From NCBI RefSeq assembly GCF_001690685.1, contig NZ_LZGL01000018.1, forward strand, positions 1 through 64,000: DNA of 64,000 nt, given 5' to 3'. The first letter of the stretch is position 1, and each line of letters opens with the position of its first letter. Positions 26,388 through 35,871 of this stretch are shown here, one piece after another. The stretch is from Gilliamella sp. wkB112 (lineage in GTDB: Bacteria > Pseudomonadota > Gammaproteobacteria > Enterobacterales > Orbaceae). A program made the translations under genes and the position numbers. The notes under the pieces are model-generated. The model did no database searches. It had not been told where the DNA came from and worked only from the letters and a program-made list of their open reading frames with translations.

Positions 26388-27053
26388 TTACAGTAGATTT
26401 TCTTTTTTCAACAAAGCTAACAGTTCTTTTCCTTTTTCAGAAAGTTCTAATTTTTTCAAATATATTTTCACTCGATTCTGAGTATCATTTGAAAAAAATA
26501 GCTTAGGATTTTTAAAAAAAATATTGAGAACTTGATCTGGAAAAGGCACTGTTGTATCCAAATATACATCATACTTTACTTCTGTTTTTTCCTCGGCATC
26601 AGTATTTATAGTGATTAATTTTAAAAAACTGTCAAATGATACAGCTATTAAAGGTAGTGTTACGTTTTGTTGTTGATAGGTATTAGGGGCTTTGTCAAAA
26701 TATAAATCATTTATTTCATGATTCCAGTGATATATTTTACCTTTAGAATCTATACAAGCTATATCCCCTGAGTTAATTGCAGCAACAGGTAAATAGTTTG
26801 AGGGAATTCTATGTTTATAAAAAAGACTAACAGCCTCAATATCTTCCTGTTTTTGTTTTGAGAAACCAAATATCATTTCAATTGAAATGGTATTTTTTTT
26901 TAATTTAAGATCATAATTTTCATCAAACTCGATAACATTAAATCTTCTTAAAAATTTCAAATAGCTTTTGCTAAGTTTTATTTGAGTGATTGTTTCAATT
27001 TTATCAAAAAGTCCATCTATATTTTGAGGCACCTTATATTTTGATACAAACAT
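26388..27053 (-). CDS. SUKH-like immunity protein with C-terminal extension
   Basis: 221 residues. The first 140 have IKLSKSYLKFLRRFNVIEF, SIEMIFGFSKQKQ, LPVAAINSGDIACIDSKGKIYHW and an LPLIAVSFDSFLKLI ending: a SUKH (SMI1/KNR4) domain. About 80 more residues follow, with a helical, charged end (KKLELSEKGKELLALLKKE) like those of other multi-domain immunity proteins. It is an orphan next to a decayed toxin. Confidence 0.7.
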   Translation of the reverse strand: MFVSKYKVPQNIDGLFDKIETITQIKLSKSYLKFLRRFNVIEFDENYDLKLKKNTISIEMIFGFSKQKQEDIEAVSLFYKHRIPSNYLPVAAINSGDIACIDSKGKIYHWNHEINDLYFDKAPNTYQQQNVTLPLIAVSFDSFLKLITINTDAEEKTEVKYDVYLDTTVPFPDQVLNIFFKNPKLFFSNDTQNRVKIYLKKLELSEKGKELLALLKKENLL

Positions 27054-27188
27054 ATTTAACTCCTGAACTTAACTATGAATCAGTACTGATAATTAAAAGC
27101 ATAATAATATAATGCCATTATTCATCATAGTGATTGAGGCTATTTCCCGCGACCTAATAAGATCCCATCCCCACATATCTCATATGTT

Positions 27189-27349
27189 TTAAGCATTGAG
27201 ATAGTCTATTAAATAATCTATAAATGAATTACTTACCAAACAGCTTTCCTTCGTTACCGGGTCAACTAAAACTAACGGAGCTTCTTGAAGATCATTAAAC
27301 TTAGAAGTATCAATACATAATATGTAATCTCCATCTTGGAAGTCTAATG
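27189..27349 (-). pseudogene. 3' fragment duplicate of SUKH gene
   Basis: The reverse strand reads LDFQDGDYILCIDTSKFND, LQEAPLVLVDPVTKES, FIDYLIDYLNA-stop. This is about 90% the same as the end of the SUKH protein at 24115-24558, and the homology continues into the DNA after the stop. It has no 5' part. Confidence 0.75.
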
Positions 27350-27394
27350 TAAATAAACCTGCCTGCTTGCATCTTATTACTTTTTTACTTTGTT

Positions 27395-27460
27395 TATTCT
27401 ATTCTCATGGATTAATCCAAGCAACTAAATTAATAGCATGCAGGTAAAGCTTGGATTTAC
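27395..27460 (-). pseudogene. Decayed Rhs core scrap at array edge
   Basis: The reverse strand reads KLYLHAINLVAWINP-stop, a degraded [17 protein letters not shown]. It is the last trace of Rhs sequence; ordinary chromosomal genes begin beyond it. Confidence 0.45.
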
Positions 27461-27519
27461 CATTTAAAACAATGGGATATTTAATTGAAAACCCTTCTAT
27501 CTGTGGTTTATGTTTCTGG

Positions 27520-28713
27520 TTATTTTTTTATTAACTTCATTCCCAACCACGCCAAAGCTACATTAACTAATGTCAAACTAATACATGCAAAAATTACTCC
27601 ATACCAATTTAGATTTTCATAAAGAATACCTAACATATAGGTACCAATACTGCCTCCAGCCAAGCAAGAGAGTAAATATAAAGATGAAATGGCTCCACGT
27701 GAATTTATTGGTACAATTTGATTAAGTAATGAAATGACAATTGGTTGAATACCAAAAACAAAAAGAAATAAACCAAAAATACCCAGTGCAATACAAAATA
27801 AGTTTAGACTGAATCCAATTGTGATGACGGCTGCACTCACGCATAATAGGCAAATAATTAATAACTTCTTATCACTAACCGTTTGCGACAATTTACCAGT
27901 AATTGTGGCACCAATAACGGCACTTATACCGGCAAAGTTTAACCATCCTAGCACGGTTGATGAAAGATAAAATGGCGCACCTTTTAGATAAAAGGTTAAA
28001 AATGAAGATAGTCCAAGATAAACAAAAAATAATAAAAAACCGACCATTAAAAATATAATCACTTTGATATTAAGTAGTAATTTTGCCGCCGCTAAATAAA
28101 TGTTAGCAATACTAACATTAGCATTAGAAGTATTATTACTGTTGTTTATGCCAAAAGGAATAAATAAGCAGGCAAACAAAATAAAACCCGCATAAATAAT
28201 AAAAGCCAACTGCCAAGACCAAAGATCAGCCATCATAGCAACAATACTACGACTAAAAATAATACCTACAATTGAAGCCGAAAGCATTACTCCCATGGCT
28301 TGGGGTAATTTTTCATTGGGCGTATTTTTGGCTGTATAGGCAAATAAAGCTGCAGGCACTGATGCAGCAAAAAAACCGGTCAAAGACATCATAAATAAAT
28401 GTATTTGGAATGAATCCGCCACACTGGCTATAACTAAGCAGAAGATTGTCCCAATACAACCAAATAATACTAATAATCTAGTAGCGACTCTATCTGATAA
28501 GGGACCATAAATGAAAAATGAAATTGCATAGAAAAAACAAGATAAACTGAAAACAAACCTTGCATCCAAGATATTTATATTAAAGCTTTTGGATATTTCT
28601 TGGAAAATCAGTTGACTTATATAGACCGAACCAACCAACAGCACAATTAATGCAGCGGATATGAAAATACTAGTATTTGCTTGTTTTACTACGGGAATAG
28701 TATTTGATTCCAT
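27520..28713 (-). CDS. MFS transporter (drug/small-molecule efflux type)
   Basis: 397 residues with 12 predicted membrane segments. The motif FIYGPLSDRVATR after segment 2 is the MFS loop 2-3 signature (G-x-L-S-D-R). The closest style is the YnfM/DHA1 group that exports small molecules. It starts MESNTIPVVKQ after AAGGAATT. The substrate is not known. The 414 bases between it and the EamA gene (28714-29127) hold no gene I can see. Confidence 0.82.
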   Translation of the reverse strand: MESNTIPVVKQANTSIFISAALIVLLVGSVYISQLIFQEISKSFNINILDARFVFSLSCFFYAISFFIYGPLSDRVATRLLVLFGCIGTIFCLVIASVADSFQIHLFMMSLTGFFAASVPAALFAYTAKNTPNEKLPQAMGVMLSASIVGIIFSRSIVAMMADLWSWQLAFIIYAGFILFACLFIPFGINNSNNTSNANVSIANIYLAAAKLLLNIKVIIFLMVGFLLFFVYLGLSSFLTFYLKGAPFYLSSTVLGWLNFAGISAVIGATITGKLSQTVSDKKLLIICLLCVSAAVITIGFSLNLFCIALGIFGLFLFVFGIQPIVISLLNQIVPINSRGAISSLYLLSCLAGGSIGTYMLGILYENLNWYGVIFACISLTLVNVALAWLGMKLIKK

Positions 28714-29127
28714 AATCTGAATTCCTTTTTAAATTGCGAGTAATACTCATCGCTGCATTTTAACCATCGCAAAATATCAAGGCATAACGCTAGTATTAAG
28801 TTTACTAAAATTAATTATTGCAGATGAAAACTAAAATACGCTAATCAACCATACTAATAGAGGAAAAATGCAGAAATAGAAAATAAAGGTATTAACTAAA
28901 GGTTTGCAAGAATAAAACAAAAACCAACAATACCAAAATACTTATTTTGCGATATGAAATTAATATCAAACTGCATTTAAATAATGATACATAAGTATTT
29001 AGTAAATCGCTGGCTAAGTTATTAAAAACTGAATTTAATCACTATTACAGATTAAATTCATTAAATACTGTGACCAATTAATCACACTACTTTACAATTA
29101 GGCAATCATAACTTTATCAAAGAGAAT

Positions 29128-30033
29128 TTAACTATTTTTTATCATTATCCTATAAGCACCTGTGGCATAAATTACCCCGCCAATCACCAAAACGGCACCT
29201 ACTAGTTGTAATACATTTGGAATTAAGCCTGTTATTAAAGCAAGCAACATCGTAAAAACTGGGACTAAATTAAAAAATACAGATGTAGTAGCAGCACCTA
29301 GTTCTTTTATGCCAACATTCCAGAATAAATAAGCTAAAACTGAGCCAGCTATTGCCATATAAATAAGAATCATATGATTAGATAGAGTAATGTTTTCAAA
29401 ATTTGGTGCCAAACCACCATGACAAACTGAATATAATACTATGCCCATTGTACCAAATAACATCGTAAAACTGGTTGTTTGTAATGGGGTTGAGTTGGAG
29501 ATAAATTTACGACAACCAACGGTATAAATCGCCCAAGCTAAATTACCTAATAAGATAATTAAATCTCCACCACTGAATTGTAATTTGATGATATTTGTTA
29601 TATTGCCATTACTGATCACCAAAACCACACCAACTAAACTAATTAACATCCCTACCCTTTGTGACCAAGTTACTTGATGTTTATCTATGATTGAGGCAAT
29701 TAACGCGGTAGTTACTGGCGAAGTTGCCATAATAAGAGCACCATTAATCGCCGAGGTGGTTTGCAACCCAATAAAGAACGCTAAATTAAACCCTGTAATA
29801 CCACATAACCCTAGTAGAATGAATGCAAGCCAATTTAATTTAAATGCAACTATATTATTTTTAGCCTTAATAACCATGTAAATAAAAATAACTAAACTAG
29901 CAATAATAAACCGTTCTGATGCGGCAATCAGAGGAGACATTTCTGCGACAACTGTCACACCAGCATTAAAATTAGATCCCCAAAAAAAAGTAGATAATGT
30001 AACCAGCAACAATGCCATTTGGCGATTTTTCAT
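29128..30033 (-). CDS. EamA/DMT family transporter
   Basis: 301 residues with ten membrane segments in two EamA repeats: LSTFFWGSNFNAGV near the N-terminus and GDLIILLGNLAWAIYTVGCR at the start of the second. Such inner-membrane proteins export metabolites or amino acids. The ATG at 30033 (MKNRQMALLL) is chosen, because the GGAG before it overlaps the alternative ATG at 30045. A divergent LysR gene begins 268 bases away and probably controls it. Confidence 0.83.
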   Translation of the reverse strand: MKNRQMALLLVTLSTFFWGSNFNAGVTVVAEMSPLIAASERFIIASLVIFIYMVIKAKNNIVAFKLNWLAFILLGLCGITGFNLAFFIGLQTTSAINGALIMATSPVTTALIASIIDKHQVTWSQRVGMLISLVGVVLVISNGNITNIIKLQFSGGDLIILLGNLAWAIYTVGCRKFISNSTPLQTTSFTMLFGTMGIVLYSVCHGGLAPNFENITLSNHMILIYMAIAGSVLAYLFWNVGIKELGAATTSVFFNLVPVFTMLLALITGLIPNVLQLVGAVLVIGGVIYATGAYRIMIKNS

Positions 30034-30301
30034 TTTAATCTCCATTATATCTAAAATAAGACATCTAAGATTATTGAAGCTATCAGTAATTCTTGTTGGA
30101 GAATTAATTCCAAATATAAAATTACGGCAACATCACTACTCTTGGGTGCTTATGATTTTTATGGTTCCGTAATGCTAATATTTGATTCAATGCCTCATTA
30201 TAATTTGAGTCAACTTAGATGATTATTAGTAAACTGAGTTCAATTTTATTTTCATTTCATTTATAGTACAATAAACAAAATAACAACATTAAATTCCAAA
30301 A

Positions 30302-31192
30302 ATGAAACTATCTTTTGATGATCTCATAATTTTTATTAACGTAATTAAAGAAGGCAGTATTGTTAAAGCTGCTAAAAAACTCTCAATACCGTCACCGACC
30401 ATAAGCAGACGTTTAACGCAATTAGAACAAGCCATTGGTGGTCTTTTGATGTATAGGAGTAGTAGGAAGATCACTCTTACCACATTAGGTCAAATGTATA
30501 TGGCTAAATTTACTAACTTAGTTGATGAATTCATTGAAGCCGCAGAAAATCTAGATGATTATCACCAAAAATTATGTGGAACCATTAAAGTAACCACACC
30601 AATTAGCTTAACCCATCAATGGTTTGGTAAATGTATTTACTCATTTAAGAAAGAGTATCCAGACATAAAAATAGATTTAATGGCAACTAATAAATTTGTT
30701 GATTTAGCTGATATGAACATTGATATTGCAATTAGAGTTGGCGATCTAGCCGATAGTGATTGGATCGCTAAAAGGCTATTGGTATCGAAAAATATATTAT
30801 GTACCTCTAAAGAATATTTACAACAAATAGGTGGTTGTACAAATCCTGCTGATTTATTGGATAAAAATTTGATTAATATTAGCAATAATCTAAGTTGGTC
30901 TTTAAAGAATACCAATAAACCCGAATACTACGAAGTCCGTGCTAATCCCTGCTTAGTTATGGACGATACTGAACTTATCATAGATGCTGCGAAAGCAGGA
31001 ATGGGGATCTGTTTTGTACCATCGCAATTTGTCAAAAATAGCCTAGCTAATGGTGAATTAGTGCAAATTTTGCCGGATTGGATAGGTAACGCCAGATCAA
31101 TCTATCTCATATTTAAGGACAGAAATTATCTACCTAACCGGGTGCGAGTTTTTAAAGAATACATTGAAAATTATGTTAATAAAAATCTCTAG
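30302..31192 (+). CDS. LysR family transcriptional regulator
   Basis: 296 residues. The N-terminal helix-turn-helix is GSIVKAAKKLSIPSPTISRRLTQLEQ. A periplasmic-binding-like sensor follows, with MNIDIAIRVGDL and AGMGICFVPSQFV. It is divergent from the EamA transporter, the classic layout in which a LysR regulator controls its neighbour. Confidence 0.88.
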   Translation: MKLSFDDLIIFINVIKEGSIVKAAKKLSIPSPTISRRLTQLEQAIGGLLMYRSSRKITLTTLGQMYMAKFTNLVDEFIEAAENLDDYHQKLCGTIKVTTPISLTHQWFGKCIYSFKKEYPDIKIDLMATNKFVDLADMNIDIAIRVGDLADSDWIAKRLLVSKNILCTSKEYLQQIGGCTNPADLLDKNLINISNNLSWSLKNTNKPEYYEVRANPCLVMDDTELIIDAAKAGMGICFVPSQFVKNSLANGELVQILPDWIGNARSIYLIFKDRNYLPNRVRVFKEYIENYVNKNL

Positions 31193-31270
31193 GTATGAGC
31201 TAAATTATCACTAGTTTTTGGTGACGAAAATTTTATTTGTAGTAGCTCAAACCGGATCTAACAATTAGCT

Positions 31271-31648
31271 TCATTTTTTACGTTCTTTAAAAACATCATG
31301 AGCGGTTTTTAAAGCATTAGTTACTCGAGGGAAGCCAACATAAGGTAAACAGTGTACACAAATATCTAAAATTTGTTCTTCAGTTAATCCCGCATTTAAA
31401 CCACCATGCATATGCATTCTTAGTTCATCTTGAACACAGCCTTGAGTAATTAAGGATGAAATTGTAACTAATTGTTTTTGCTGTAAAGATAAGCTATTGC
31501 GACTATAAATATCACCATAAGCAAAATCACAGATATATTCATCAAATTTAGTTGCTAATTTGGCGTTTTCTTTTAAACCATTAGCAACAAGTTCTCCATA
31601 TAATTGCGCGATATTTTTCAGTCCATTTTCATGTCTTAATTTAGTCAT
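31271..31648 (-). CDS. Carboxymuconolactone decarboxylase family protein
   Basis: 125 residues. Alpha-helical, with HENGLKNIAQLYGEL, LSLQQKQLVTISSLITQG, DELRMHMHGGLNAGLTEEQILDICVH and YVGFPRVTNAL. This is the PcaC-like branch rather than the AhpD type, as no CxxC is present. The ATG at 31648 follows GGGAGTATAAG; the ORF runs further up but only through non-coding sequence. The reaction is unknown. A related 106-residue gene is at 38895. Confidence 0.8.
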   Translation of the reverse strand: MTKLRHENGLKNIAQLYGELVANGLKENAKLATKFDEYICDFAYGDIYSRNSLSLQQKQLVTISSLITQGCVQDELRMHMHGGLNAGLTEEQILDICVHCLPYVGFPRVTNALKTAHDVFKERKK

Positions 31649-31806
31649 CTTATACTCCCAATGAATTGTTCTAAGTGAATTTAAATATAGCATATTATAG
31701 TTGTTATAGCCTTCGATATTATGTTTTTAGGTAAAATGATTAAATGAATAACATAACCTATGACTAATAATACTTATCAATCAGAAGGAAAATCATAGGC
31801 TATGTT

Positions 31807-31829
31807 GCTTCCTTTTTAAAAAAGGAAGC
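31807..31829 (-). terminator. Hairpin downstream of epimerase-like gene
   Basis: GCTTCCTTTTT pairs with AAAAAGGAAGC around a single base, an 11-bp stem (the top A-T pairs probably open as loop). It lies nine bases beyond the stop of the gene at 31838. No separate T-run follows, so it is a probable rather than certain terminator. Confidence 0.5.
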
Positions 31830-31837
31830 GATAGTAA

Positions 31838-32848
31838 TTAGGAAATATAATTATTTTGCTTATACCAAGTGACGGCATCTTTGAAGGTAGCTTCTAAAGG
31901 TCTAAATTCACAACCTAACTCTTTAGCACTTTTTTCATGACTAAAATGTGTACGTTGGTATTCTGTTCCGATTAATTTAACCGAAGAGTAACTAAGTAGA
32001 ATTGGTTTACGGGTGATTAAATGATAGATTTCTTGCCCTAATGCAATAATTTTCAATAACCAAAATGGAATAAATTTAGTTGGCATCTTAATACCAGTCG
32101 TTTTTTCGAGTAATTCGAAAATATCTTTCATTTCCATATAACGCCCTGCTGCAAGGTATTTTTCACCACTTCGACCTTTTTCCAAAGACACAATGTGATG
32201 TTCAGCAACATCTCGGGCATCCACTACCGAAAAACTTGCTGGTAGAATACCCGGCATTTTGCCGGCAATATAATCTAAAATCAATTGCCCTGATGAAGTT
32301 GGTCCCATGTCAAATGGTCCATACATCCATGCAGGTAAAATAATTGTAGTAAACATATCAGGGTGTCTATTTAAAAACTCTTTAACTTTACGCTCGGCTA
32401 ATATTTTGCTTTTATAATAGTTATCAGTACCTTCAAGTGGACGTTCCATGGTTTCATTAATCAACTGATTTTTTTCACCATAAAGTGTAGCTATCGAAGA
32501 GGTATACACGGCTTTACGAATTCCTGCTTTGTAAGCTGCTTCTAAAATTTGCTCTGTTCCCTTTACATTAGTATCAAAAAGCTCATCCCAGTGTTTTCCA
32601 CCTTTATAGTTGTCTCTAAAAAAAGCGGCACAATGGAATAATGTATCACAACCTGATAAGTGGTCAGCAAACCCTTGGACATTAAGAATATCACCCTCAA
32701 TAATTTCTACTAGTGGGTTTTGAAATAGTTTCTTAGCTTTATCCACAGATCTAGCCAGAATTTTAATTTTGACATTGCGCTCAATCAAATTTCTAACAAT
32801 ACTACTACCTAACAACCCCGTTCCACCAGTAACAAAGACTACGTTCAT
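31838..32848 (-). CDS. NAD-dependent epimerase/dehydratase (extended SDR)
   Basis: 336 residues. Rossmann motif VTGGTGLLGSSIVRNL at 6-21 (G-x-x-G-x-x-G), GDILNVQGF, HCAAFFRDN, YTSSIATLYG, and YYKSKILAE with the catalytic Tyr and Lys. The pattern is that of dihydroflavonol-4-reductase-like extended SDRs, acting on an unknown aldehyde, ketone or sugar. A TetR regulator is divergent, with a palindrome between, so this gene is its likely target. Confidence 0.85.
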   Translation of the reverse strand: MNVVFVTGGTGLLGSSIVRNLIERNVKIKILARSVDKAKKLFQNPLVEIIEGDILNVQGFADHLSGCDTLFHCAAFFRDNYKGGKHWDELFDTNVKGTEQILEAAYKAGIRKAVYTSSIATLYGEKNQLINETMERPLEGTDNYYKSKILAERKVKEFLNRHPDMFTTIILPAWMYGPFDMGPTSSGQLILDYIAGKMPGILPASFSVVDARDVAEHHIVSLEKGRSGEKYLAAGRYMEMKDIFELLEKTTGIKMPTKFIPFWLLKIIALGQEIYHLITRKPILLSYSSVKLIGTEYQRTHFSHEKSAKELGCEFRPLEATFKDAVTWYKQNNYIS

Positions 32849-32901
32849 TATGAATACCCCTCTTTGAATAAGATAGCGATTTTAAATACCAAGCAAAATC
32901 C

Positions 32902-32919
32902 AGATACCAATTGGTATTT
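32902..32919. promoter_or_regulatory. Palindromic TetR-operator candidate
   Basis: ATACCAATTGGTAT at 32904-32917 is a perfect 14-bp palindrome, with partial symmetry in the flanks. It lies between the divergent epimerase-like gene (start 32848) and TetR gene (start 33011). A half-site AATACCAAG sits at 32884. The placement fits an operator controlling both genes. Confidence 0.6.
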
Positions 32920-33010
32920 GTATTTAAGCATGATATATTAATACCTGTTAATTAACAATCTACTTTAAGTTAACTTTTAATAACATTTAAGAATATACAG
33001 AGCATTTGAA

Positions 33011-33610
33011 ATGCAAAGAATGACAAGAGCACAACAGCAACAACAAACTAAAGAAATGTTATTTACGGCAGCAATGGAGCAAATAACTAAGTTTGGCTTT
33101 GAAAAAACCAGTATTAACTCAATAACAGAAGCTGCTGGTTTTTCTAAAGGTGCCTTTTTTTCTAATTTTGAAAATAAGTACGACTTGTTATTGCAACTTA
33201 CAGAAAAGCTTAAGGATGAAGAAAGAACCCTATTAAAGTCATCACTTAATATTAATGATAAAAAACACACCATTTCTACTAATGGTTTAAATGCTTATTT
33301 TGACCATATAAAAAACAATACTGCTTGTGTTATTTTAGATATAGAAATGCAACTTATTGCTAGCAGGGATCCGCAATTTAAATCTTTTTATTACCAGTTC
33401 CAACAAGAAAATAATAAAGCATTAGGGGAAATAATTTGTAAAGTATTTGCTTTTAAAGGAGTCAAACCATCCTTGTCCCCTGAATCTTTAGCGCAAATAT
33501 TTATCGCACTCACTGAAGGTTTGTTATTACAAAATGTCGACAATCCAGGAAAGCAAATTAAAGCTATATTAGAGGCACTCATTGAAAAGGATAATAAAAA
33601 TTTAAAATAG
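33011..33610 (+). CDS. TetR family transcriptional regulator
   Basis: 199 residues. The N-terminal helix-turn-helix reads MTRAQQQQQTKEMLF, FGFEKTSINSITEAAGFSKG and FFSNFENKYDLLLQL, the standard TetR layout. The C-terminal ligand domain is all helical. It is divergent from the epimerase-like gene at 31838. Confidence 0.88.
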   Translation: MQRMTRAQQQQQTKEMLFTAAMEQITKFGFEKTSINSITEAAGFSKGAFFSNFENKYDLLLQLTEKLKDEERTLLKSSLNINDKKHTISTNGLNAYFDHIKNNTACVILDIEMQLIASRDPQFKSFYYQFQQENNKALGEIICKVFAFKGVKPSLSPESLAQIFIALTEGLLLQNVDNPGKQIKAILEALIEKDNKNLK

Positions 33611-33666
33611 TCACGATGTTGTTTACTGGTTAATTAGATGAAATTATTTTTTATTCCCATTTTGTT

Positions 33667-34719
33667 CTATTTATCAACTCCTATTCGTTCCATTTGTTGC
33701 TTAAATTGAAAGTAATACCTTGTATATCTTTCAACTACCTGCTGATAAGTTTCATAATGTTTATCATTGTTGGTTAACGTCGAATTAGGTTCTAAAGGAA
33801 TACGCAAATGCTCTAACCTTAACGGGTTATTAGGAATACCTTCAGTATTAGGTGGTACCTCTTCAATAAAGGTCCAAATAGTAGGACTATCAATAGTATC
33901 TTGGCTTGTTTGAGTTTCTGTTTCCGAATTAAATGGGGGGATTAATCCATATTCTTTTGGCCCTAGAATAATTTTTTCCTGTGGGTAGGATATTTCTAAT
34001 AACTTCCTTTCAGGTTTATCGCAGTAACACATAGGCATATAGTTATGTTCAGGCATCCATACCCCAGTTTGGGTAATAGGATTACCAGTAGGATAAGTTT
34101 CTGCCCAGTGAATTAAATAATTTGGATAGACTGCTGGCTCTATTAAACAACCTTGCACAAAAGGATCGTTTGCATCTTTGGCAACAAATACATCCCAATA
34201 ATCACGCACTTTATTATCGAATAAATCCATAACAACAGATAATGCGGGGTTGCCCCCTCTATCACTGAGTAAATCATAAATACGGCTATCTAATCTAGAA
34301 TCTTTTTTCAATAGGTCATTAATTTCACCTGGAGCATCAGCATCAATCCCTTGTGGTAGCGCATCATCAAAAAACAAACTTTCTGACGCAACTCGCATAA
34401 AACTACCAATTCCAATCAAAAAGTTGACCGATTGGTAAGGATATTTACGTTTAATAGTTACTTTTTCTTTAAGCTCCGATAACTTAGGACCTATAAAACG
34501 GTCGATAGCAAAATCCTGCCAAAAGTGATATAACGTTTTTTCTGATGACCAGCGCGAATATCGTTTTTTATTGAATTTGTCATACTCCATCACTTTATCG
34601 TAAATAGCCTGTAACGCCGATAAACAACGTTCACCATATTCTAAAGAATATAAATGATATAAATACCAAGCTTCTAGCTGACGGTATGGGTTTAGTAGTA
34701 ATTCTATATTTTTACTCAT
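33667..34719 (-). CDS. Imm71/72-like immunity protein, paralogue 1
   Basis: 350 residues, soluble. The N-terminal half is helical (LEAWYLYHLYSLEYGERCLSA, WSSEKTLYHFWQDFAIDRF). Then follow DYWDVFVAKDANDPFVQGC, TGVWMPEHNYMPMCY and PTIWTFIEEVP. The G-x-W-x-P and TIW segments are like the Imm71/Imm72 immunity proteins of type VI secretion lipase effectors; this is a tentative by-eye match. It is about 80% identical to the gene at 34803, with a longer C-terminal end (QQMERIGVDK). No toxin gene is beside it. Confidence 0.55.
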   Translation of the reverse strand: MSKNIELLLNPYRQLEAWYLYHLYSLEYGERCLSALQAIYDKVMEYDKFNKKRYSRWSSEKTLYHFWQDFAIDRFIGPKLSELKEKVTIKRKYPYQSVNFLIGIGSFMRVASESLFFDDALPQGIDADAPGEINDLLKKDSRLDSRIYDLLSDRGGNPALSVVMDLFDNKVRDYWDVFVAKDANDPFVQGCLIEPAVYPNYLIHWAETYPTGNPITQTGVWMPEHNYMPMCYCDKPERKLLEISYPQEKIILGPKEYGLIPPFNSETETQTSQDTIDSPTIWTFIEEVPPNTEGIPNNPLRLEHLRIPLEPNSTLTNNDKHYETYQQVVERYTRYYFQFKQQMERIGVDK

Positions 34720-34802
34720 GGTTTATTTCCATATATATTAACGCTTGTTTTGCTACAGAGATCGCCCAACACGTACATTATGAATAAAGATTTATACTCA
34801 AT

Positions 34803-35837
34803 TTATTTTAAAGTATCCTTAATATTATGGTAAAAGTTTTTATATCTTTCAACTACCTCTTGATAAGTTTCATAATGTTTATCATTGTTAGTTAACGTCG
34901 AATCAGGTTCTAAAGGAATACGCAAATGCTCTAACCTTAGTGGGTTATTAGGAATACCTTCGGTATTAGGTGGAATTTCTTCAATAAAAGTCCAAATAGT
35001 AGGACTTCTCATATTGCCTTGACTTGTGCTAGTTTCAGTTTGATAGTTAAACGTTGGCGTTAAACCATATTCTTTTGGACCAAGAATAATTTTTTCCTGA
35101 GGATAAGATATTTCTAGGAATTCACCATCTGGTTTATCATAGTAATACATAGGCATATAATTATGCTCCGGCATCCATACTCCAGTTTGAGTAATAGGAT
35201 TACCAGTAGGGAATGTTTCTGACCAGTGAATTAAATAATTGGGATAGACTGCTGGTTCGGTTAAACAACCTTGCACAAAAGGATTGCTTGCATCTTTGGC
35301 AACAAATACATCCCAATAATCCCGCACTTTATTATCGAATAGGTTTCTAACAACTGATAATATAGGGCATCCTCCCCTATCACTGATTAATTCTTGAATA
35401 CGACCATCTAATCCAGAATCTTTTTTCAATAAGTCATTAATTTCACCAGGAGCATTAGCATCAATCCCTTGTGGTAGCGCATCATCAAAAAACAAACTAT
35501 CCGACTTAACTCGCATAAAATCAGCGATTCCAATAGAGAAATTGACTGCTTGCAATGGATATTTACGTTTAATAGTTACTTTTTCTTTAAGTTCCGATAA
35601 CTTAGGACCGATAAAGCGGTCGATAGCAAAATCCTGCCAAAAGTAATATAACGTTTTTTCTGATGACCAGCGCGAATATCGTTTTTTATTGAGTTTGTCA
35701 TACTCCATCACTTTATCGTAAATAGCCTGCAACGCCGATAAACAACGCTCACCATATTCTAAAGAATATAAATGATATAAATACCAAGCTTCAAGCTGAC
35801 GGTATGGGTTTAGTAGTAATTCTATATTTTTACTCAT
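34803..35837 (-). CDS. Imm71/72-like immunity protein, paralogue 2
   Basis: 344 residues, a tandem copy of the protein at 33667. The first 95 residues differ at only a few places. Differences gather in the middle (IADFMRVKSDS against IGSFMRVASES) and at the end (FYHNIKDTLK). Selection on a few surface patches would suit recognition of different effector variants. The start at 35837 has no strong ribosome site. The two genes have 83 bases between them and are probably co-transcribed. Confidence 0.55.
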   Translation of the reverse strand: MSKNIELLLNPYRQLEAWYLYHLYSLEYGERCLSALQAIYDKVMEYDKLNKKRYSRWSSEKTLYYFWQDFAIDRFIGPKLSELKEKVTIKRKYPLQAVNFSIGIADFMRVKSDSLFFDDALPQGIDANAPGEINDLLKKDSGLDGRIQELISDRGGCPILSVVRNLFDNKVRDYWDVFVAKDASNPFVQGCLTEPAVYPNYLIHWSETFPTGNPITQTGVWMPEHNYMPMYYYDKPDGEFLEISYPQEKIILGPKEYGLTPTFNYQTETSTSQGNMRSPTIWTFIEEIPPNTEGIPNNPLRLEHLRIPLEPDSTLTNNDKHYETYQEVVERYKNFYHNIKDTLK

Positions 35838-35871
35838 GGTTTATTAAAAAATATAATTAAAAAGGATCAAT

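Noticed and set aside
1..27460. Spaced repeats that could suggest a CRISPR array
   Set aside because: The repeated unit is 150-350 bases and codes for Rhs core, with gene-length spacers; there are no short palindromic repeats or cas genes.
29069..29086. TGTGA-N8-TCACA inverted repeat that looks like a CRP site
   Set aside because: The spacer is eight bases rather than six, and it lies after the end of the EamA gene rather than before a start.
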